DNA of 64,000 bases from Fimenecus sp052273625 (GTDB taxonomy: Bacteria; Bacillota; Clostridia; Oscillospirales; Acutalibacteraceae). The DNA lies in NCBI GenBank assembly GCA_052273625.1, contig DAVZHW010000006.1:19200-83199 (forward strand), in the 5' to 3' direction. Positions 49,449 through 58,058 of the stretch are shown piece by piece. The notes under the pieces are model-generated. The model had not been told where the DNA came from and made no database searches. It saw only the letters and a list, made by a program, of their open reading frames with translations. The position numbers were made by a program, and so were the translations under genes. Each line of letters begins with the position of its first letter. Within the stretch, counting starts at the first letter, position 1.

Positions 49449-49506
49449 ATTAGTATACTAATACATATATTAGTAAAAAACTACAATACTAATATATGTA
49501 TTAGAA
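49448..49506. promoter_or_regulatory. N31 operator/promoter element 5, multiple half-sites
   Basis: TATTAGTATACTAATA (49448-49463) is a perfect 16-bp palindrome. TATTAGTA also occurs at 49468 and TACTAATA at 49487, with a degenerate TATTAGAA at 49499. The pair 49448/49487 has the 31-nt spacing. The ATG of the leftward gene (49448) directly abuts the palindrome, with no ribosome site, so a short leader is likely. Confidence 0.65.
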
Positions 49507-49514
49507 AAAAGAAC

Positions 49515-52500
49515 CTAAAGTTCTATAACTTGCTCCGCAACGTCCTTTATTTCCTGTGAATGGGTTATAAGTATTGTTTGCGAGGCGTTTCCTGCAATAT
49601 GTGCAGCGTTTATCATCTGCATATATTTTACGCGTATTGCAGAATCAAGATGCCCGTCAGATTCGTCCATAAACCTTGTCAGGAAGCTGAACCCTGTATT
49701 GTTCTGTCGTGAAACAGAAAACGCATAATACAAGGCTTGTTTTATCCAAACAAGTTCTCCGGCTGAAACATAATCCAGCGTTACTTCACGATTTTTTGCA
49801 GCATTGAAAACTGTGATGTTGAAATCTTCAATAAGTTTTGTAGAGCCTTGATGTGTTGAAGAGAAGTTTATAGTGAAATTATCGCCATAAGAATTATGAA
49901 GAATGTCATTTGCTATCTCGATAACTTTAGGAATAGTTGCTTCAAGTTCCAATGCCTGTATACCTGAATTGGAGAACGCTTTTGTAAGAACCTCATAATC
50001 TTCAAGGTCTTTATTTAACGAAGAGATGTTTTTCTCTGCTTCTTCTATTTCTTTCAGATTTTTATCAGCAGTTTCTATGTTGAGGTTTATTTTTTGAAGC
50101 TCATTCGACAATACTTTGTCATTCTCCAAGTATTCCTCAACTTCTTTTTCTGCGGCTTTTAATTGTTCTGAAACATCTTGCGGAACATTCTTTGGCGTCT
50201 GCTTTCTTATTTCAGAATTTAGTTCTGAAATTTTCGTTTCTACCTGTACAATCTTTTTATCGTGGTCAGAAAAAAGAGGTTTGGAATTTGCAAGAATATC
50301 AATCTTGTTGTCATAAAATTTTTGCAACGAGGAGATACATCTTTCCAAATCTTCTTTTAAGACTTTAAATTCGTCAGCGAGTGCAGATTTTTTGGTTTCT
50401 TCTTTTTCGACATCTTTTTTTATATCTTCAATTTCTGATAAAAAAGACTCTTTTTCCAAAACCTTAAGAGAAATTTCTTTTTTAAGGTTCTCTATAATCT
50501 TTTTTGTTTCGCGAAGATTTTCATTTAACTCTTCCTGTTTTTCAATTGACAGTTTTGCACCGCAGACAGGACAAATTTCTGTAGAATCCAGATGAATATG
50601 CTCTTCTTCGTGGATAAGGTCGTTTTGTATTATTTTTATTTCAGAATCAATTTTTGAAACCTTATTTTCTTTTTCTGCAATTTGGAGGGCAAGTTCGTTA
50701 AGTTTTTTGTCGACAGGAGATAATTTTGTCTGAAAATTAAGCAGGTCGTTTTTTAACGATTGCGATTTTTCGGAAAAGTCATTAAACAGACGAATATCGT
50801 GTTCGTGCTCTGCCAAAGAAACCGTCAAGGCTTTATCTTCCTTTATTTTTTCTAAAAGAAGATTGTTTTCTTCGATTTCTTTTTTGTACTGTTCAACTAA
50901 AAGTCTGCTGGCTTCTTCTTTTGCAAGATATTTTTGATATTCAATATCTTTTCTTCTTAATTTTGAAAAGATTTCTTTTTTAGTCTGCAAAATCTTGATA
51001 TTTTCCTCAATGCTTTCTTCTGTCTTAGAACGACTTTCGAGAAGAGTGTCTTTTAGTTTCAAACAGTCCGGCTTGCTTCCTATCGCAAGTGAAAGATTTT
51101 TTATTTGCGATGAAATATCTTTTGCCGAATCCTTTGTAATTTGACAAAGTGTGGCGAAGTGGTCTGTTCCTGCAAGTTTTGAAAACAAATCCATTCTTTC
51201 AGATTTCGTGGTTTTTGAAATATCCGGACAGGAGTTTGTTTCTTTATCAGTAAAAAAAGATGTCCTCATAAATAACGGAAGAGAACCAAACGTTTCTTCG
51301 ATATATTTATTATAAGAATCTAAGTTGCCGTCGCATTCAGGTACAGGCTGCCAGCCGTTCCCAGAATCTGTTTCAACGTAATATTTTACAGAACCGTTTT
51401 TTATGTCCGCGATAATCTGCATCGTGATTCTGTACTTTTTTCCAGTTTCATCTTCATAAACAAGAATACGGTGTGAATCGTGTGCAGAGAAATGGTCTCG
51501 GAGTTTTCCAGAGCGGGTAAGCATACAGGGATAAGGATGTAGATTTTCAAGAATTGTTGTTTTTCCGGCACCGTTATGCCCTGTCATTACGATAACTCCA
51601 GGCGAATATTTTGAAAAATCCAGATTTACTTCCGGCTTTTCAATTCCGATTGCTCCCTTTATTGAGGCGTAAAGAAGTCTGAAAGAGTGGCTTGGAAAAC
51701 GGTATTTTATCAGCATATTTTCTTCAAGATTATGTGCAATCTTCAAGGCGTGCTGGGAAAGTTTTATTCCGTTCACGGCGGCATAGGTTTTCAGCTTATC
51801 TGTTATTGATTTTTGAGTTAAAATCTCTTTGGAGCGAATAGATATATTGTTCTTGTATTCTGGGTTGACTTTGCAAGAAGTGCAGTGTGTTTTTTCTGTA
51901 ATTTCTTTTTCAATTGCTTTTTTATTGACCTTTGAATCGCAGAGTAATTTTATCTTGATATTCTTGTTTGTAAAATCATTTTTGCATATTGCTGGAATAT
52001 CTGATAAAGGAATTTCTATAGTTACATTTTGCGGAAATCCAAAACTGATTTCTTCTACAGTGGCAGTTTCGTTGATTGTAACTACATTAAAATGTCCGTC
52101 GTGTGTTTCGCCAAAATTTAATGGAGCTGAACTTCCTACATAGTAACAATTTATATCTTTTATCACCTGCGGTGTATGGATATGACCTGCTGCAATATAT
52201 TTTGCGTTGGTATGTTTTAATAGAGAGCGAGGTATAGAAATAGGGGAGTTACAGGCACTTCCATTATCGTAAAAAGCACCTTCTATTTCTCCGTGAACAA
52301 CAACAGCGTTCACATCTGTATATTTGGAAATCTTCTCCAAATATTGTTTTATGGCGACATTAGTTTCTTCCTGAGTTTCTTTTATAAACAGGCTTTTTCT
52401 AGGTTCTGGAATCCACAGAATTTTATCTTTTTCTGAAAACTCGATTTCAGAATGGACTTCGATTCCAAGTATTTTAAATACATCGAGGCTTCCATTCGCC

Positions 52501-52751
52501 TCGTGTCCAGCCGTGCCATAAATCATTCTTACAGGGCATAACTTGTTAAGAACATTCATTGCATCTACAATGTCGGAAAATCCGCTTGATTTCGTGTTCG
52601 TTACTGTAGTATCCCAAAAATCTCCTGCGATAGCGATAAAATCAATGTCAGAATTTGCAGACACAAAATCCTGCAAACGTTGCAGAATTTTAAGAGTTTG
52701 ATTTTTTCTGTCTTTGCTAGCGTGAATATCCGCTATATGAATGAATTTCAT
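49515..52751 (-). CDS. SbcD-SbcC (Mre11-Rad50) fusion protein
   Basis: 1078 residues. Residues 1-~380 are the SbcD/Mre11 phosphoesterase: IADIH (D8, H10), GDFWD (D44), GTAGHE (79-84), VVHGE (H153), GHIH (189-192). Residues ~381-1078 are an SbcC/Rad50-type ATPase: Walker A GHNGAGKTT (391-399), long coiled coils around a CPVC zinc hook (~728), signature VSAGE (~995), Walker B MDESD (~1030). Normally these are two subunits. The third nuclease motif is altered (Asn of GNHD/E absent). Confidence 0.85.
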   Translation of the reverse strand: MKFIHIADIHASKDRKNQTLKILQRLQDFVSANSDIDFIAIAGDFWDTTVTNTKSSGFSDIVDAMNVLNKLCPVRMIYGTAGHEANGSLDVFKILGIEVHSEIEFSEKDKILWIPEPRKSLFIKETQEETNVAIKQYLEKISKYTDVNAVVVHGEIEGAFYDNGSACNSPISIPRSLLKHTNAKYIAAGHIHTPQVIKDINCYYVGSSAPLNFGETHDGHFNVVTINETATVEEISFGFPQNVTIEIPLSDIPAICKNDFTNKNIKIKLLCDSKVNKKAIEKEITEKTHCTSCKVNPEYKNNISIRSKEILTQKSITDKLKTYAAVNGIKLSQHALKIAHNLEENMLIKYRFPSHSFRLLYASIKGAIGIEKPEVNLDFSKYSPGVIVMTGHNGAGKTTILENLHPYPCMLTRSGKLRDHFSAHDSHRILVYEDETGKKYRITMQIIADIKNGSVKYYVETDSGNGWQPVPECDGNLDSYNKYIEETFGSLPLFMRTSFFTDKETNSCPDISKTTKSERMDLFSKLAGTDHFATLCQITKDSAKDISSQIKNLSLAIGSKPDCLKLKDTLLESRSKTEESIEENIKILQTKKEIFSKLRRKDIEYQKYLAKEEASRLLVEQYKKEIEENNLLLEKIKEDKALTVSLAEHEHDIRLFNDFSEKSQSLKNDLLNFQTKLSPVDKKLNELALQIAEKENKVSKIDSEIKIIQNDLIHEEEHIHLDSTEICPVCGAKLSIEKQEELNENLRETKKIIENLKKEISLKVLEKESFLSEIEDIKKDVEKEETKKSALADEFKVLKEDLERCISSLQKFYDNKIDILANSKPLFSDHDKKIVQVETKISELNSEIRKQTPKNVPQDVSEQLKAAEKEVEEYLENDKVLSNELQKINLNIETADKNLKEIEEAEKNISSLNKDLEDYEVLTKAFSNSGIQALELEATIPKVIEIANDILHNSYGDNFTINFSSTHQGSTKLIEDFNITVFNAAKNREVTLDYVSAGELVWIKQALYYAFSVSRQNNTGFSFLTRFMDESDGHLDSAIRVKYMQMINAAHIAGNASQTILITHSQEIKDVAEQVIEL

Positions 52752-52776
52752 ATATCTCCTCTTTTATTTTTTTTTA

Positions 52777-52992
52777 TTAGAATATTTTTGTATTTTTTGG
52801 TGGCGGCGTGATTTCAGCCCAGGCATAAACACATATCATATCAATAGACTGAAAGGTGTTTTTTTTGTTTATCCATTTATCGACCCTTACATATTTCTTT
52901 TGATTATGGAGGTTTGCAAAAGCCACTAGATATTCTTTTTCTTCGGAAGGTAATCCTTCTTTATTCGTATAGTTCCATTTAATTACTTTCAT
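52777..52992 (-). CDS. Small protein, DUF551-like end
   Basis: 71 residues from ATG 52992. The C-terminus VYAWAEITPPPKNTK resembles the YAWAEI...P end of phage DUF551 proteins, and the N-terminus (EKEYLVAF) fits loosely. It overlaps the upstream gene by 14 nt. Function unknown. Confidence 0.5.
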   Translation of the reverse strand: MKVIKWNYTNKEGLPSEEKEYLVAFANLHNQKKYVRVDKWINKKNTFQSIDMICVYAWAEITPPPKNTKIF

Positions 52993-53338
52993 TTTCCGCC
53001 TGTGTGTAAATTTTTTCAAAATCTTTAGGTTTCATTGTATTTCTTGCGATGTCAACAAAACGTTGATTTATAAAATTTATTCTGTTTGTTGCAACGCGTT
53101 TTTCCTTTTTTATAGCACCGACCCAAATTCCTGCTTCTGTAACTTTGTTTATTACGCGGTTAAAGGAAGATACGTCTGATTTAGGATTGCGTGAGAGAAC
53201 ACTTTTCTTTTTTGCTGCTACACTGTTTATAACCACCATCATTTCAAATTGCAGGTCTGCAATATCTGAAAGTGTCATTTTTTTTACATCGTTTTCTGTA
53301 ATTTGTTTTCCGTTAATTATTAAAATCTTTTCTGTCAT
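52979..53338 (-). CDS. Small helical unknown protein
   Basis: 119 residues from ATG 53338 with CAGGGA upstream; the longer start at 53371 would enter the upstream hairpin. Mainly helical and basic (LSDIADLQFEMMVVINSV, RVINKVTEAGIWVGAIKKEKR). It lies between the annealing-protein gene and sbcDC, so a recombination accessory role is possible. Confidence 0.45.
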   Translation of the reverse strand: MTEKILIINGKQITENDVKKMTLSDIADLQFEMMVVINSVAAKKKSVLSRNPKSDVSSFNRVINKVTEAGIWVGAIKKEKRVATNRINFINQRFVDIARNTMKPKDFEKIYTQAENESN

Positions 53339-53365
53339 ATAAATTCCCTGTAATAAAAAGTAATA

Positions 53366-53393
53366 AATCAAGGGCTTTTTACAGCCCTTGATT
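53366..53393 (-). terminator. Hairpin after the annealing-protein gene
   Basis: AATCAAGGGCT (53366-53376) pairs with AGCCCTTGATT (53383-53393), 6-nt loop. On the minus strand it follows the stop of the 53397-54113 gene, then TTATTACTTTTTATTAC, a weak U-rich tail. Probably a partial terminator. Confidence 0.55.
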
Positions 53394-53396
53394 GTT

Positions 53397-54113
53397 TTAA
53401 GCGATTGTTTCCTGCTGCTGTTTAAGCATATTTTTAGAATAATCTATACATTTTGAAAGCCGACTGACATCTTTTGCGATGAGAATATGCTCCAGTTCTG
53501 TCAACATATTTTCCGGCAGTGATTTTTTTGCCAAGATTTCATAAGCTGACGATTTTAACTGGTTAAATTTTTCCATATCTACTTTTGAAAGTTCTTTAGT
53601 GGCTTCTTGAGGAAGAGGTGTTCCACCAGGAAGTGCCCACTGAGGAAGTGCAGGCGGATTCCATTTGAACCATTGGTTATCTTTTGTTTTTCCAGAAAAT
53701 TTTCCGTTTTCTGAAATTTCAGCCCAATTTTCTTTCAGGTTATAAAGATAACGACCGATTCCAAAATGAACTGCGGCACGCTTGATTGCTCCAGATATGC
53801 CTCCTTTTACCGCTTCTATATCTGTGCTGTCAGCACCGTCTGTTCTGCTTATCCATTCTGTTGTTCCGTCTGAATGTTCTACACGAATAGAAAGAGTGCA
53901 GAGATAGGCTTCACCTTCTTTTTTGATGGTTGTTTGCCAACCGTCGGGTCCGCAAACTTCATCAAGTCTGTCCTGAACAGCCCTTGAAGTTATGTAAGCC
54001 AAGACTTTGCCCCAAAAACTTCCTGCTTTAGTTGTTCCGCAAGATTGCAGACGCCATTCAATATCGTCTGCGGGGAATGGCGTACATAGTTTTTTCATAT
54101 CTTCTGGTTTCAT
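53397..54113 (-). CDS. Rad52-like single-strand annealing protein
   Basis: 238 residues. FPADDIEWRLQSCG, YITSRAVQDRLDEVCGPDGW, AYLCTLSIR, SRTDGADSTDIEAVKGGISGAIKRAAVHFGIGRYLY (in parts) are the conserved order of the Rad52/Rad22 phage annealing family. The C-terminus is helical (ELSKVDMEKFNQLK). It anneals complementary strands in phage recombination, together with the SbcDC fusion and SSB. Confidence 0.85.
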   Translation of the reverse strand: MKPEDMKKLCTPFPADDIEWRLQSCGTTKAGSFWGKVLAYITSRAVQDRLDEVCGPDGWQTTIKKEGEAYLCTLSIRVEHSDGTTEWISRTDGADSTDIEAVKGGISGAIKRAAVHFGIGRYLYNLKENWAEISENGKFSGKTKDNQWFKWNPPALPQWALPGGTPLPQEATKELSKVDMEKFNQLKSSAYEILAKKSLPENMLTELEHILIAKDVSRLSKCIDYSKNMLKQQQETIA

Positions 54114-54298
54114 GCTACATCTCCTACTTCTTTTAAGCCGTTTTGTTTTATTGTTGAACGGAGCAGTTTTATTGCTTCGTCAAGTTTTTCAGCACTTTCT
54201 TCTGGACTGTCAAACTCTGCGGTGCAATCCCATTGTGCCAAACCTTTTGCAGTGAGTGAGATATTCATTCTTACTCTTTTATTTGTTGTTTCTTCCAT
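54110..54298 (-). CDS. Small unknown protein beside the annealing gene
   Basis: 62 residues, ATGA overlap with the annealing protein gene. Beta then helix (VRMNISLTAKGLAQWDCTAEF, AEKLDEAIKLLRSTIK). Possibly a regulatory or accessory subunit. No family recognised. Confidence 0.5.
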   Translation of the reverse strand: MEETTNKRVRMNISLTAKGLAQWDCTAEFDSPEESAEKLDEAIKLLRSTIKQNGLKEVGDVA

Positions 54299-54301
54299 TT
54301 T

Positions 54302-54877
54302 TTATTTCTCCTTTGCAATTTCAGCCTCAGCATCTATTCCGCTGATTTCTTTAAATATTTCATTGTCCCAGTTAGGCAGGTCTAAGAGTTTTTTATGCTC
54401 TTCTTTACTTGCTTTATCCCAAGCAATACGGAAAGCCTCTTTATAAGAAAGAGTTTTCAAGAACCCGCCACAAGTTTCAATTTCTTGTTTATGTTCTTTC
54501 TTTTCTTCGTCAGTTGCTGTATCGTGAGAAACCCAAACAGTAAGGTCGAAATAAAGAAAATCAGGAAAAACAATTTCTTTAAGTGGAGTAGTTGTTTCTG
54601 TGTTAAAGATACGAATAGGTGGAGTGTCTGTATTAAAGTACCCACTATTACATTCTCCACTGTTCCAGTCTCCACTGTTCCAACTTCCACTATTCCGGTT
54701 TCCGCTGTTATAGTTCCCACTATTCCGGTTTCCACTATTCCGGTTCCCACTGTTACAACTTCCACTGTTATAGACACCACTATTCCAATCCCCACTATTC
54801 CAATCCCCACTATTACGTTCTCCACTGTTCCAGTTTCCGCTGTTACAGTTTCCGCTATTGTTATTCTCATCAATCAT
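54302..54877 (-). CDS. NSGxx pentapeptide-repeat protein
   Basis: 191 residues. From residue ~6 to ~82 there are about 15 tandem N-S-G-x-x units (GNCNSGNWNSG...), encoded by 15-bp repeats at 54630-54860. The rest (PDFLYFDLTVWVSHDTATDEE onward) is helical and non-repetitive. Pentapeptide-type repeats form rigid solenoids and some mimic DNA. Whether this one does is unknown. It is flanked by small genes in a leftward operon. Confidence 0.7.
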   Translation of the reverse strand: MIDENNNSGNCNSGNWNSGERNSGDWNSGDWNSGVYNSGSCNSGNRNSGNRNSGNYNSGNRNSGSWNSGDWNSGECNSGYFNTDTPPIRIFNTETTTPLKEIVFPDFLYFDLTVWVSHDTATDEEKKEHKQEIETCGGFLKTLSYKEAFRIAWDKASKEEHKKLLDLPNWDNEIFKEISGIDAEAEIAKEK

Positions 54878-54880
54878 TTT

Positions 54881-55129
54881 CTACTCCTCAATTTCTTCAA
54901 CTTCACCTGTAGTAAAGTTAATTTGAAAGGTTTTTACCGTTCCTTTATCGCCTGTAACTACAGCCGTTCTTGTCTGTTTTAATGGTGCAACATTGTTCCA
55001 CCAATTAGCGTCATTATATCCAGTCCAAGTCGTATCAAAAAATTCATAACCTTTATCTGTCTCAATTAGCTTACAAAAATTCCAAAACAAATCATTACCT
55101 ATTTGGCTGAATTCTGCTTTAAAAGTCAT
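54881..55129 (-). CDS. Small unknown protein
   Basis: 82 residues, beta-rich and aromatic (FWNFCKLIETDKGYEFFDTTW, NDANWWNN) with FQINFTTGEVEEIEE at its end. No known motif. Lies between the repeat protein and the family gene at 55133. Confidence 0.45.
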   Translation of the reverse strand: MTFKAEFSQIGNDLFWNFCKLIETDKGYEFFDTTWTGYNDANWWNNVAPLKQTRTAVVTGDKGTVKTFQINFTTGEVEEIEE

Positions 55130-55132
55130 TTT

Positions 55133-55609
55133 CTATTCCTCCACACCGCAAGGTGTGCCGTCAAGATAGGTATAACGGTTGAATAGCTTTGACAAGAGCT
55201 TAGTATCGTCTGTCATACCAACAACAGCCCCATAGAAGTTTGCTATAAAACGTTTATATGCTGTGTTTTTCTCCTGCACCCATATCAAAGGTAATTCATA
55301 ATTTGCACATTGAATATTGAAGCGTTTCTTGAAGTCTGCAATCATTTCGTCTGTGTTTTTGTACGGACGCCACTTCCTTTCTTCTGCACGTTCTACAAGA
55401 TATGCAAGACTGTAAACATAATCATAACCTTCAACAACAAATCTACTCTGACAGTTTTCATCGTAAATTTCGTCAATCGTGCTTAACCGTGAACCTCTTT
55501 CAACTAAGGCTTTCAGAAAAACAAGGTCATCTGCTACTATAACCTTGTCGCCAACTTTCAGTTCATCTGCGTTAATTGAAGTGTAAACTTTTGATTTGTC
55601 AAATATCAT
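55133..55609 (-). CDS. Paralogous phage family protein (copy B)
   Basis: 158 residues, close paralogue of 32781-33263: ADELKVGDKVIVADDLVFLK, YDENCQSRF, YSLAYLVERAEERKWRPY and the ending YLDGTPCGVEE are shared. The middle differs. Two such close copies 22 kb apart suggest duplication or import from related phages. The unusual conservation suggests a useful but unknown role. Confidence 0.6.
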   Translation of the reverse strand: MIFDKSKVYTSINADELKVGDKVIVADDLVFLKALVERGSRLSTIDEIYDENCQSRFVVEGYDYVYSLAYLVERAEERKWRPYKNTDEMIADFKKRFNIQCANYELPLIWVQEKNTAYKRFIANFYGAVVGMTDDTKLLSKLFNRYTYLDGTPCGVEE

Positions 55610-55621
55610 TTTTATTCTCCT

Positions 55622-55924
55622 TTAGTTTTTTATTTCAATTCTTCTTGAGGCAAGAAGATTGTTCACATCAATGCGTTTGTAATAACGCTTGTATTTGTTG
55701 TCATCTCTCCTGTCATAAGACCGGTAATATGGCATCTTCGGAATATTCTCAATGTCGCAATGTAGCAGTTCCGCTACCTGCTCCTCTGTCATAAAATAAT
55801 CTCCGTCGACATACCTTTTACAGAGATATTCGACATCGTTTAATACTTCCCTGCATTCTGCAGTGCAGCGAAGTATTCCTTCTACAAAATCTTCTTTTGT
55901 AGGATAGTCTTTTAAGTCAATCAT
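55622..55924 (-). CDS. Small HTH-like protein
   Basis: 100 residues. TEEQVAELLHCDIENIPKMPYYRS, then RIDVNNLLASRRI resembles a MerR/HTH_17-type DNA-binding layout, as in small phage regulators. The operator cluster at 55924-55971 is directly upstream. It may regulate the operon below it. Confidence 0.5.
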   Translation of the reverse strand: MIDLKDYPTKEDFVEGILRCTAECREVLNDVEYLCKRYVDGDYFMTEEQVAELLHCDIENIPKMPYYRSYDRRDDNKYKRYYKRIDVNNLLASRRIEIKN

Positions 55925-55971
55925 ACTAAACCCCTTTAGTGTTACTAATAGTTACATCAGTAATACTAATT
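55924..55971. promoter_or_regulatory. Operator cluster, variant
   Basis: Half-sites TACTAAAC (55924), TTTAGTGT (55935), TACTAATA (55943) and TACTAATT (55964); the last two are 21 bp apart, about two helical turns. It does not have the 31-nt inverted spacing but uses the same half-site, upstream of the leftward 55622 gene. Confidence 0.45.
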
Positions 55972-55986
55972 TTTAAGGCATAAAAA

Positions 55987-56028
55987 ATCAACGCACATAG
56001 AAACTAAAACAACCCTATATGCGTTGAT
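55987..56028 (-). terminator. Hairpin after the 56054 gene
   Basis: ATCAACGCACATAG pairs with CTATATGCGTTGAT (one mismatch) on either side of 14 nt. On the minus strand it follows the stop of the membrane protein gene and then ATTTTTTA, so it can terminate that operon. Confidence 0.55.
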
Positions 56029-56053
56029 ATAACAAACTTTTATGATAAAGATA

Positions 56054-56572
56054 TTAGATTTTTTTGTTTTTTGATTTGAAGTAGTCTGTCTGACGTTTTC
56101 CAGAACCCGCAAGTTTTTTCGCGTTAGAAGCTATGCTGTAAAAAGCGAAAGCGGCGGAGGCGTGGTCTTTTAAATCTTCTTTTGTGTTATAAATTCCGTA
56201 GCTATGGCGTGTTTCTATATTAAGCTCGAAAAATATAGCCGAAACTGCAATGCAGACAGGCGAAATAAGAAATATAGTAACAATAAAAAATTCAGCCCCG
56301 CTATCAAAATCGAAAAGTGCGATTATAAAAGACAGCAGTATACAAAAGCAAACAATTGCCGTTGGAACAGCAGGGTTCGTCAGCTCGTTGTAAAGATTCT
56401 CTGCAAGTCTTACTGTTTCAAGCTCCTCTTCTGTTTTGGAGGTTCTCTTAAGATGCTGTATATCCTTTCTCATTTCTGATTTAAATGCTACTACAGCATG
56501 TATGCTATAAAGGAAAAGTGCGATAACAACAATCCAAGCCAATCCTACAACAAATCCAAGTGGGTTATTCAT
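56054..56572 (-). CDS. Membrane protein, three predicted segments
   Basis: 172 residues. Hydrophobic segments lie at about 5-25, 72-92 and 95-115. Positively charged loops and a long C-terminal cytoplasmic-type tail (KEDLKDHASAAFAFYSIAS, KRQTDYFKSK) follow. It is not a holin by position. It may act in superinfection exclusion. No family recognised. Confidence 0.5.
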   Translation of the reverse strand: MNNPLGFVVGLAWIVVIALFLYSIHAVVAFKSEMRKDIQHLKRTSKTEEELETVRLAENLYNELTNPAVPTAIVCFCILLSFIIALFDFDSGAEFFIVTIFLISPVCIAVSAIFFELNIETRHSYGIYNTKEDLKDHASAAFAFYSIASNAKKLAGSGKRQTDYFKSKNKKI

Positions 56573-56649
56573 ATTAACACCTCTTTTATTAAGTTATTTT
56601 TTTTATAAACTCTCTCCGAAAAACATCAGTTAGTCATTTTTTTTACAAA

Positions 56650-56838
56650 TCAGTTGATTTTTGACAAATCAAGTGATTGTCCAGTCAGTGTTTTATATAC
56701 ATTAGGCTTATCCTGCTCCGCAACTAGATAGCCGTAGAAAAAATCTTTGGCTATTATTGGTGGCAAATGACAAGCCTCTCCGATACGTTTTATCTTTTGT
56801 AGTAAATCTTGATGCGTGCAATTTGTAAAAGAGTTCAT
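56650..56838 (-). CDS. Small helical unknown protein
   Basis: 62 residues with AAGGAG upstream (AAAAGGAGTTGCTGG). LLQKIKRIGEACHLPPIIAKDFFYGYL, split in meaning into two helices, and ending TGQSLDLSKIN. No motif. The 77-nt gap to 56572 holds no gene. Confidence 0.45.
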   Translation of the reverse strand: MNSFTNCTHQDLLQKIKRIGEACHLPPIIAKDFFYGYLVAEQDKPNVYKTLTGQSLDLSKIN

Positions 56839-56903
56839 CCAGCAACTCCTTTTCCCACCCGCATAAAATTCATTATCATTAAATGATAATGCCGTTTCTT
56901 TGA

Positions 56904-57476
56904 TTAGTCCAAAAGTTTTATTTTATCAAGGTCAATGCCAAGCAAGCGTCCGTATTCAGCGAATGAATGAAAAGTAAAATGACTTTCGCGGTAAATATTC
57001 AGGTATCTTATATAAAAATCAGCGTCTTCCTTAGAATACGAATCAGGATGCATAAGAATGTCTTTTACTCTCAAGATAGCAACGACGGCTTCAAATGCCT
57101 TAGTATGCTCCCGGTACGAAGTTGACATTTGTATATGGTAATTATTTATATGATGAGCTAACTCGTGGATGTAAGAGTCTGTTTTTGAAAGCCAGCTTGT
57201 ATTCTTTTCTTCTGAAACGGTTATTACGCATCCACCGTATTCATACGTAGCGAACAAATTTTCCCTTGTATGGAATGACGGAACAGACTTTATCCTGAAC
57301 GGCAGAACACCTGGAACAAGTTCTTTTAGATACTGCTCCCAGTGTTTTTCTTCGTCCGTCGGAGTGTATGGTTCGTTAAAATTGTTGTAGTTCTGTTTCC
57401 ACCATTTGTATACATCGATTCGTCTTATCGGCTGTTTGCATGCACCGATTTGTTTTATCGGAATTTTGTATGCCAT
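56904..57476 (-). CDS. Zinc metallopeptidase-like protein (HExxH)
   Basis: 190 residues. SYIHELAHHINNYHIQ has HELAH and a further His. KAFEAVVAILRVKDIL includes a candidate Glu ligand. Strands GGCVITVSEEK precede the motif, as in SprT/M48-like peptidases. It may process a phage or host protein. The second HExxH protein set in this genome is at 23281 and 33323. Confidence 0.6.
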   Translation of the reverse strand: MAYKIPIKQIGACKQPIRRIDVYKWWKQNYNNFNEPYTPTDEEKHWEQYLKELVPGVLPFRIKSVPSFHTRENLFATYEYGGCVITVSEEKNTSWLSKTDSYIHELAHHINNYHIQMSTSYREHTKAFEAVVAILRVKDILMHPDSYSKEDADFYIRYLNIYRESHFTFHSFAEYGRLLGIDLDKIKLLD

Positions 57477-57547
57477 ATTTTCTATTCTCCTTGCAGTTAT
57501 ATTAAACTGCCAAGCAGGACATATATTGTCCTACTTGAATAAATTCT

Positions 57548-57826
57548 TTAATCTGGAAGTTTTTTCCATTGTCCTTTATGTTTACAAAAAACAATTTTTT
57601 GTAAATCTTTTGTATTCCTTTTTTCTATGCAGTCTATTATATAGTCATAATCTGCTTCTGCCAGAAGTTCTTTTGATTTTTCATCTGTATAATAGATTTT
57701 TAGGTTAGTTGCATAAAGTCTTGAGTATTTTCTTAGAACATCGAAAAGCTGGACTTCATACTCTTCCGTATAAAGCGGACTTGACAACGGAATATCACCG
57801 ACTTTGTAAACAACTTGTAATTTCAT
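57548..57826 (-). CDS. Small unknown protein
   Basis: 92 residues from ATG 57826 with AAGGAGGTTAAAA upstream; a longer in-frame reading to 57931 overlaps the upstream gene too far. Alpha/beta with EEYEVQLFDVLRKYSRLY and QKIVFCKHKGQWKKL. Not recognised. Confidence 0.5.
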   Translation of the reverse strand: MKLQVVYKVGDIPLSSPLYTEEYEVQLFDVLRKYSRLYATNLKIYYTDEKSKELLAEADYDYIIDCIEKRNTKDLQKIVFCKHKGQWKKLPD

Positions 57827-58010
57827 TTTTAACCTCCTTATTCCAAATATTTCTTTTGTTTTTGCTGTAGAACTCTGCAAGATAAGCGAATATTGATGTA
57901 TGCAGCATTTCAAGATGATAGTTGAAATCACTTGTATCTGTATTGCCTTTTATAATGTCGTTATTAACTTCTATCAAGTCTTTTTTTAGGTAGTCCAGAA
58001 GTTCATTCAT
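57795..58010 (-). CDS. Small helical unknown protein
   Basis: 71 residues, overlapping the next gene by 32 nt. Starts MNELLDYLKKDLIEVNNDII and is helical throughout with few aromatics. GGAGCAT upstream gives a ribosome site. Function unknown. Confidence 0.45.
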   Translation of the reverse strand: MNELLDYLKKDLIEVNNDIIKGNTDTSDFNYHLEMLHTSIFAYLAEFYSKNKRNIWNKEVKNEITSCLQSR

Positions 58011-58024
58011 ATATGCTCCTTAAT

Positions 58025-58058
58025 AAAAAAGGCTAGGTGTTTTATCCTAGCCTTTTTT
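58025..58058. terminator. Bidirectional rho-independent terminator
   Basis: AAAAAAGGCTAGG (58025-58037) pairs with CCTAGCCTTTTTT (58046-58058), 8-nt loop. Both strands give a GC stem followed by six Us. It separates the 58057-58266 gene from the operon that begins at 58010. Confidence 0.9.

Noticed and set aside
54630..54860. Possible CRISPR array from regular 15-bp repeats
   Set aside because: The units are contiguous, coding, and have no unique spacers.
54395..54982. Long ORFs on both strands (54395-54982 plus, 54457-54873 minus) over the pentapeptide gene
   Set aside because: They are shadows of the 15-bp repeats, which stay open in several frames; the NSGxx frame has the sensible start, length and neighbours.
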